From the NCBI GenBank assembly GCA_032158295.1, contig CM063245.1, forward strand, positions 682,001-746,000: DNA of 64,000 nt, in the 5' to 3' direction. The position numbers and the translations under genes were made by a program. This stretch comes from Pycnopodia helianthoides (taxonomy: Eukaryota; Echinodermata; Asteroidea; Forcipulatida; Asteriidae). The notes under the pieces were generated by a model, which saw only the letters and a program-made list of their open reading frames with translations, was not told where the DNA came from and did no database searches. Position 1 is the stretch's first letter, and each line of letters begins with the position of its first letter. Positions 58,580 through 64,000 of the stretch are shown here, piece after piece.

Positions 58580-58676
58580 GACTGCAAACGGCGACAGCAG
58601 ATCAACAGTAGTGCATGTACAAGTATGTGCATGGTACATGTGTATGTCATGTGGGTTTTGGGGAGAGGGGCGTGTA

Positions 58677-59212
58677 TTTTTTTTCCCAGGGCAGATGAGG
58701 TCGCTTAGCATAATGGGCGTGTCTTACCTACTTCCGCACTACTTGTGCACAACATGATCGTAAAAGCCGTATGTATGTGTGGTACTGGTGAACGAAGACC
58801 ACAAGTTACAGCTATGTTTGTTTTGATAAATGTTAAACAACACATCTGGTAACGAAGGCTTTCCCATCCATCAAACTATTTTACTATGAAGCTTAAGTCG
58901 AGAGGATGGGTTTCCCCATACTTTGCTGTGTGGCTCAAAAAAGCATGCTTGACATAACAAGCCAGCCAGTGCATGTACAGTAGCCTACATTGGGAATTAC
59001 ACATGCACAATATGTACAACACATGTATTATTGTGCACATGCGTACATGTACACATACATTGTACGCACACGTGTTGTATGCGCCTCGCGCTTAGATAGC
59101 TAGCTGTAACTTGTGGGTCTTCGTTCGCTGCTATTGGTGCACAAGCGCGAAAGTTGGTAAAACACGCCCATTTTGTGTTAAGTGCCCTCATCTGTCCTGG
59201 GAAAGAAAAAAC
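58677..59212. repeat. Imperfect inverted repeat directly upstream of the PRKDC start codon
   Basis: Arm 1 58677-58814 and arm 2 59100-59212 are inverted copies: TTTCCCAGGGCAGATGAGG pairs with CCTCATCTGTCCTGGGAAA, ATGGGCGTGTCTTACC with GGTAAAACACGCCCAT, GAACGAAGACC with GGGTCTTCGTTC, and CACAAGTTACAGCTA with TAGCTGTAACTTGTG. Arm 1 has about 25 extra bases. The spacer is rich in GTACATGT-type dinucleotide alternation. Arm 1 begins 98 bp from the ATG, so it must lie in the 5' UTR or promoter. Confidence 0.8.
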
Positions 59213-59277
59213 GCTATCCGCGAAGTAAATGTTATAACGTAGCGCCCTCTATTGGTCACTCGTACTTTTTTTTAAAA

Positions 59278-59356
59278 TCCTGCTGGTTTCTGCTTAGCAG
59301 AAAGATGGTAAGCGATATTTTTTGCTTATATTAAGCAGCTCTATGAAATTGGGCCC
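59278..59356. repeat. GGGCCC-family MITE, right half
   Basis: Ends TTAAGCAGCTCTATGAAATT then GGGCCC; the left terminus is missing. Confidence 0.5.
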
Positions 59357-59479
59357 AGCAGGTGACTGAGGCTGTAATTTTGAAAACTGCCTAACTTCCT
59401 CTCAGCATTATTTTTTTTCTCAGAAGTTAAGTCTCCAAATGGAGACCACATTAATTATTATTTTTTTTAATACACCTTA

Positions 59480-59818
59480 AAAGGCCCTGTACACTATTGG
59501 TAAGATCGAAAAAACACAATGTTCACAGATTCACACATAACTTACATGATTAAAAGTAAGTAATGGTAGAAAGGGTTCCTTAAAATATTTATGCCTAAAA
59601 TGCTGTCGTTTCTGAGAAACGAGTAAAACAATAGTAATTATCGCGCGCGATAATTTGAAAAAACAGAAAACACATAAGATCTCTTTTCACTATTTTCTCG
59701 TGACCTCAATGACCAATTGAGCTCAAACTTTCACAGGTTTGTTCATGCATATGTTGAATCACACAAAATGTGGACACTGATTTTGAGCTGTTACCAAAAG
59801 TGTACAATACCTTTAAAG
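59480..59818. mobile_element. TTAA-type MITE, near-complete
   Basis: Left TTAAAAGGCCCTGTACACTA, right TACCAAAAGTGTACAATACC then TTTAAA. A central palindrome ATTATCGCGCGCGATAAT is at 59636-59653. In the MRPL12-PRKDC intergenic region. Confidence 0.7.
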
Positions 59819-61180
59819 GATTTTTTTCTTCTTCAAACTTTCATTTCAAGAACTACAAGACAGGGACACCCGAATAATATACTTGTTTTAGTTGGCATAA
59901 GATTATGTTCCTGCAAAAGTATAAAGCATTTCAGACGGAAATATCAAAGGTCTTGAAAATTCTTCTCATGACTTTAGACCAGGTTCATTACCCAAACTCA
60001 GCATTAGCTCCACTTCTATCAAGAATTTTAAATGCTTTAATGGGGAGGCTGAAGTTTAGCTTTCATAAAATAATCAAGACATGACATCAGACATCCAATG
60101 ACAAACACATGAGTCAGTTACACAATCTTTCATACCTTGTTCAATCAAGCTTACTAAGTAGTTTCAACCACTTTACATGATATAAAAACATTAGCAGAGT
60201 AATAAAATCCACAAACCCCAACAGAAAACAAAACCTCAAACCAATAGGCCATTTGTGAGTTTGATTTTGAATGTCTGGTGTACTTGATTTGTCACAAATG
60301 AACTCTCATACTGGATTCCCCAGACTAAAGATATCAAACTATATTACATGGTTTGGGGCAAACTTTTGTATTGCAATCTGCAGATGGGCAAATCCTGGTA
60401 CCCAAGTGCCATACACGTTCATTCAATTCATTCAAAATTGGGTAACTATGCAAGGGCTTGCACAAAACCATGAAACATTGCAAAACTCAAATTCAAATTT
60501 AAGCAAGTCCTTATACCAGTAAGCTTATATGCCAGACATTATTCAAATCCAACTCGCAAATGGCTTTATATTGCGTACTGTCACAATATGACATGGTATT
60601 TATTTCTTGACTATTTTATGTTTACTCACTTTTTGATTAATTGACTGGTTAGTTTCTTTCATACTTCTGTTCAGGGTGTTTTTATAAATTCTAAAAACGC
60701 ATCCTAACCAAGCGACATTGGCTACAGCAGTTCGCTAAATTGACAATGTTGAAGAATAGAACTTTTCAGCTTTACAGCCAGTCACTGCTGAAGCCAAAGG
60801 CTTTAGCCATGTATATTGAGGTAGTGGCTAACAGTCACCATAACCATAGCTAAAGTTCTTGATCTAAGACACAGCTGTTGTCTGCAATGCCAAATCACAT
60901 GATTCAAGAGTGGTGTAATGCATTTCATGTAATACCTGCAATCACTTTTATAAAAAGCTGTTTTTTATGAATGGTTGACAGGTACCTTTCAACCCCTGTC
61001 AAAAAAAAACTAGACACTTAATGTCTTTTTGCTTTCAAAGATCATCATCTTTCAGTAAAAAAAGAGACACATTTTTATTACAACAAAAAGCGGGCAATGC
61101 ATACCAAGGAACACATCCACTAGGATTGACTCAGATATTCCATAAGTTAAGGTAAGTTTTTTACAAGCAAATTTACCATG
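59819..61180. other. Intergenic region between PRKDC and MRPL12, no gene seen
   Basis: 60690-60890 carries a foldback-like block with AGCCATAGC-type motifs, also seen at 17190-17260 and 37250-37375. Open frames here have no domains. Confidence 0.4.
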
Positions 61181-61189
61181 AGATCAACT

Positions 61190-61440
61190 CTATTTCACAG
61201 AATAAAAGGTAGAAAATGTATTACTTCATTTGAACAAATTCAGTACAATGTGTGATCCCTGGCAACACACACGGCAGTTACAGATTGAATGGCTTCTGAC
61301 TGGCACCCTCGAACAAAAATATTGATAAAATAGGGAGACCGCCAACATTGGGCTAGACAGCTCAGTTGGTAGAGCACTGGCACATTAATCTGGAGGTTGC
61401 CGGTTTAAATACCGCTTATGTAAATTTTTCTTTAAAAAAA
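61190..61440 (+). repeat. tRNA-like repeat with body, downstream of MRPL12
   Basis: Body 61190-61345 is the reverse complement of 4940-5138; the tRNA-like head 61350-61421 follows (GGGCTAGACAGCTCAGTTGG). It probably lies in or just past the MRPL12 3' UTR. Confidence 0.55.
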
Positions 61441-61629
61441 ACCCAGAACAAATGCTTCCAGCTTTGTTTTTTGTGCATATTTCCTGACTTCAGTAAAGAG
61501 ATTAATTTTAAGGCATTATCAATTTTGGGTGCACTGTCTTTGAAGGAGTGGAAGAATTTTGAAAAGATTGGGACTGTGGTTGACAATTTAATAATGTACA
61601 GTAAGGGGAATCCTTCCCAGGTTACAAGG

Positions 61630-61746
61630 TTATTCAATTTCACAGCTACCCCCGGCTTCTTCCAATTGTTTCTTCATCTCCTCGGCTTCCGTTTTGCTGA
61701 TGTCGGCTTTGACTACCTGAGGTGCAGACTCAACAAACTTCTTAGC
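61630..61746 (-). CDS. MRPL12: MRPL12 terminal coding exon
   Basis: 117 nt including TAA, acceptor GTATTGTCTAG. It encodes 38 residues from AKKFVESAPQ to SCEIE. The 3' UTR continues leftwards, probably into the tRNA-like repeat at 61350; no clear poly(A) signal was placed. Confidence 0.93.
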   Translation of the reverse strand, partial: AKKFVESAPQVVKADISKTEAEEMKKQLEEAGGSCEIE

Positions 61747-63841
61747 CTAGACAATACAAACAATAAAATGCATAAAGTATTTATTAAATTCATTTATTCC
61801 ATCCAAAATAGATATAAATCCTAAGAAAACTTTCTGGGGTTATTTCTTCAACAACTTGAATATACTCTTCATCGTGAAAGAAGATCAAATTATCAGTGGC
61901 AGAAATAAAGTTTGGCTTCCACAAGTCAAATTTTTACTCGACCAATTTCACCTAATAATACTTCCTCGGTAACAATCTTGCTAAGCAATAGAAATCAAAC
62001 CAGAGAAAAATGAATGAGTCATTATCTGTGCAACTCAATTGTAAGACTATTATTCGGATGCAAGTGGCCATTTTATTCCACCGAGCTCTGACGAGTGTAT
62101 GGCTTAATGCTATCATGTGACAGATTGACCGATAACAAATGTAGGAAATGCGCAATGTGTGTTGTTATTTTTCCACACTTGCGTATCATGTGATATCATT
62201 TTGCCATAGACGCAAGTCACATGATATCGATATGCCACATCCACAGCCGGGCATAGAGTGCAATCGAGCTCAGCGCTCTCCGGGGTCATTCATGCACGAG
62301 GGCCAATTTCCTTAAGCTGTTAAGCAGAAAGTACTGCCTGGCAAATTTCTTTGCTTACCAAAAAATGAGCTGGACATCAGTCACAAAAACGTAAACTTTA
62401 TGGATTTTTGGATGGCAATATGTTTCTGCTAAGCATTATTTGTCTGTGTTTAGCAAGATTTTGTGTGTTTACAGGCTGAATGAAATTGGGCCCAGATATG
62501 AAAACTTGCTTGATTCAGCTCTGCCAAACTGGTCCGCTGGACATTAGGCCAGGTATACAACTGTAATTAGAGTCTAACGTGCCAAGCTCCTAAGAGGAGT
62601 CAAAAATTTGGATGTTGAGTTACTAAAAGGTGTAACATTGAGGGAGAGTCCTAGTACATAAAAACAAAGAGTCATTAATACTTGAACCATAGGCCCCTTT
62701 CAAAACCACGGCTTGGGCTTGAGCTCTGGCTAGAGCTTCGTCCGCCTGATTGAAGCCCCGTAAGGCGTAGGGACAGTGAATGCTTCTAAATAACTGACGG
62801 AGCCCAAGCCCAAGCCAAGGTTTCAAAATGGGCCATAAATGAAAGGTCAGCAGCTAAAAATATGCTTATGAGAACCAGGGTCCAATTTCTGTGATTACAG
62901 CGCCCAGTAAAGCACACTTCTATGGAATGTAAGTGCAGAATTCCGCAGTAAGAAGTGCCATAAAATTGGGCCCAGCAATTATTGAAGTTCAAAATACAAA
63001 TTCTAACACAACTTACCTGTACAAGATTCATGCCACTTGTTAAAGCCTTAATTTGCTTGATGAGTTTGACTTTACTCGTTTCATCAAATTTGGTGAGTTT
63101 CACAGTGAACTGGGTTTTTTCCTTTGGTTTAACGACAACATCAGCTTCATCATCTTCTTCCTTCATTAACAAATGAGAATGCGTTAGTCAAAGCAAGAGA
63201 AATATGAGACCAATAGAGTTCAACAATTTTCTTTTTGAAAAGAGCCATGTCTGAGTCTGATTAATTAACAATTTGGAACGCTAGGTGACAGTAGACTTAT
63301 GAGGTAAATTCCATTGTTTATATCGTTTTGAGTAGCTCACATTTCTGATCACAATGGATTTATCTGGTAAAGCTGCTCCTGCCCTGTGGAATAAGCTCCC
63401 TGTCACACTTCGCAAAACAACATCACTCGACAACTTCAAGAGGGAACTGAAGTCACACTTGTTTACATAGACTTTCATGGCTTTATATTAACTACAATTT
63501 ATATCCATTTTGTTAAGTAATTCCTTTTGTGTAGGCGCCTTGATCGGTTTTCTGGAGAAGTGCGCATTATAAATTCATATTATTATTATTATTATATATC
63601 TAGTGTCCTCAAAAGTCCTAATTTAACTTAAGTCTGAGTCATATAAGACTGTCAACAGCTGTCCAAAACTGTCAGCTGATGAGGTAACTTCAGTTGAGGA
63701 GATATTTGAATTTCTGACATCACAAGTGTATACATGTATACCCTCATATTTTAATGGGAAACTGACCTGTTCTTGGGCAGCAGAGGGCGCTGCAAAACCT
63801 CCCATGGCCATAACTGGAGCATCTTGAATTCCTAAAGATTG
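61630..63841 (-). CDS. MRPL12: Mitochondrial ribosomal protein bL12m (L7/L12 family), C-terminal three exons, 5' partial
   Basis: A stalk protein of the large mitochondrial ribosomal subunit; the family also binds mitochondrial RNA polymerase. Three phase-0 exons: 63767-63841, 63017-63160 and 61630-61746 (TAA at 61632-61630). They read GIQDAPVMAMGGFAAPSAAQ, then TQFTVKLTKFDETSKVKLIK and IKALTSGMNLVQ, then AKKFVESAPQVVKADISK ending EEAGGSCEIE. Human MRPL12 has [50 protein letters not shown] and EAVGGTVVLE. This is the conserved L12 C-terminal domain that contacts translation factors. The targeting peptide and N-terminal dimerisation region lie beyond 64000. An acidic DDEADVV linker precedes the domain. 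A LINE 3' end sits in the intron between the first two exons. Confidence 0.93.
62299..62493. mobile_element. GGGCCC-family MITE, diverged
   Basis: Left GGGCCAATTTCCTTAAGC, right AATGAAATTGGGCCC. In the last MRPL12 intron. Confidence 0.55.
62691..62834. mobile_element. MITE related to 38812-38972
   Basis: Left AGGCCCCTTTCAAAACCACG, right complementary to GGCCCATTTTGAAACCTTGG. TA flanks both sides after one base. In the last MRPL12 intron. Confidence 0.6.
62879..62973. mobile_element. GGGCCC-family MITE, shortened copy
   Basis: Left GGTCCAATTTCTGTGATTAC, right AAGTGCCATAAAATTGGGCC. It ends 44 bp from an MRPL12 exon. Confidence 0.5.
63017..63160 (-). CDS. MRPL12: MRPL12 exon (first half of the L12 C-terminal domain)
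   Basis: 144 nt, phase 0, donor GTAAGT. The acceptor was taken at TTAATGAAG; an AG three bases further in would drop one Glu. It encodes KVKLIKQIKALTSGMNLVQ. Confidence 0.92.
63355..63598 (+). mobile_element. CR1/L2-type LINE 3' end
   Basis: Plus strand reads GKAAPALWNKLPVTLRKTTS then LDNFKRELKSHLFT and a stop at 63468, the typical last residues of CR1/L2 ORF2. The 3' UTR ends GTGCGCATTATAAATTCATA and (ATT)n. 5'-truncated. In an MRPL12 intron. Confidence 0.8.
63767..63841 (-). CDS. MRPL12: MRPL12 exon (linker region)
   Basis: 75 nt, phase 0, acceptor TTAACCCAACAG and donor GTCAGT. It encodes 25 residues, including IQDAPVMAMGGF. Confidence 0.88.
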
Positions 63842-64000
63842 CTGTTGGGTTAAGAGAGAAGACAATCACTATCTTGAAAAACTTCTCTAGGAAAAATTTA
63901 AAAGTTGTTATGTGATTAAACATACATACATGTTGGCAAGCAACGATGAGAAACTCTCTCATTTTATTTATATAAAAATGTCAAAAACATTTCTAAGCCT

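Noticed and set aside
4871..61421. Possible functional tRNA genes at 4871, 13292, 14044, 42150 and 61350
   Set aside because: A and B boxes are present, but acceptor stems do not pair and the copies share flanking repeat sequence, so they are tRNA-derived repeats.

Overview
The window is animal genomic DNA: AT-rich, intron-dense, with GT-AG introns and many short transposon copies. The genes are deuterostome-like. The repeat mix (a GGGCCCAATTTCATAG-ended MITE, TTAA-flanked MITEs, a tRNA-Leu-derived SINE ending in ATT repeats) is the kind seen in echinoderms, most likely a sea star; the species is not determined.

Almost everything belongs to one gene. On the minus strand, from the ATG at 58579 down past the left edge, 38 consecutive exons (850-58579) encode about the first 1,744 residues of DNA-PKcs (PRKDC), the catalytic subunit of the DNA-dependent protein kinase of non-homologous end joining. 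All exons are joined by phase-compatible GT-AG introns, so the model is nearly self-proving. The one exception is exon 6 (48519-48617), which is one base too short: homology and the flanking exon phases both require a missing base near 48550. Only helical-repeat (HEAT) sequence is present; the kinase domain lies beyond position 1.

Upstream and on the same strand, 61630-63841 holds the last three coding exons of mitochondrial ribosomal protein bL12m (MRPL12), whose 5' part lies beyond 64000. About 3 kb separate the two genes. A large imperfect inverted repeat (58677-59212) lies directly upstream of the PRKDC start.

The introns are full of mobile elements: a decayed DIRS-like tyrosine-recombinase retrotransposon (51.7-55.6 kb), three non-LTR retrotransposon fragments, a PIF/Harbinger remnant with a MYB/SANT-like open frame (21.8-22.6 kb), a piggyBac remnant with a transposase N-terminus (1.1-1.6 kb), several TA- and TTAA-flanked MITEs, tRNA-derived SINEs, and two tandem arrays (44.5-45.0 kb and 45.85-46.07 kb). 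Two nearly identical 597-bp MITEs in opposite orientation bracket PRKDC exons 31-32.

I found no operon-like, CRISPR or defence system, and no convincing new gene family. The points worth checking are the exon 6 frameshift, the inverted elements around exons and the promoter, a 140-bp inverted-repeat element with a tRNA-like core, and the layout of the nested transposons.
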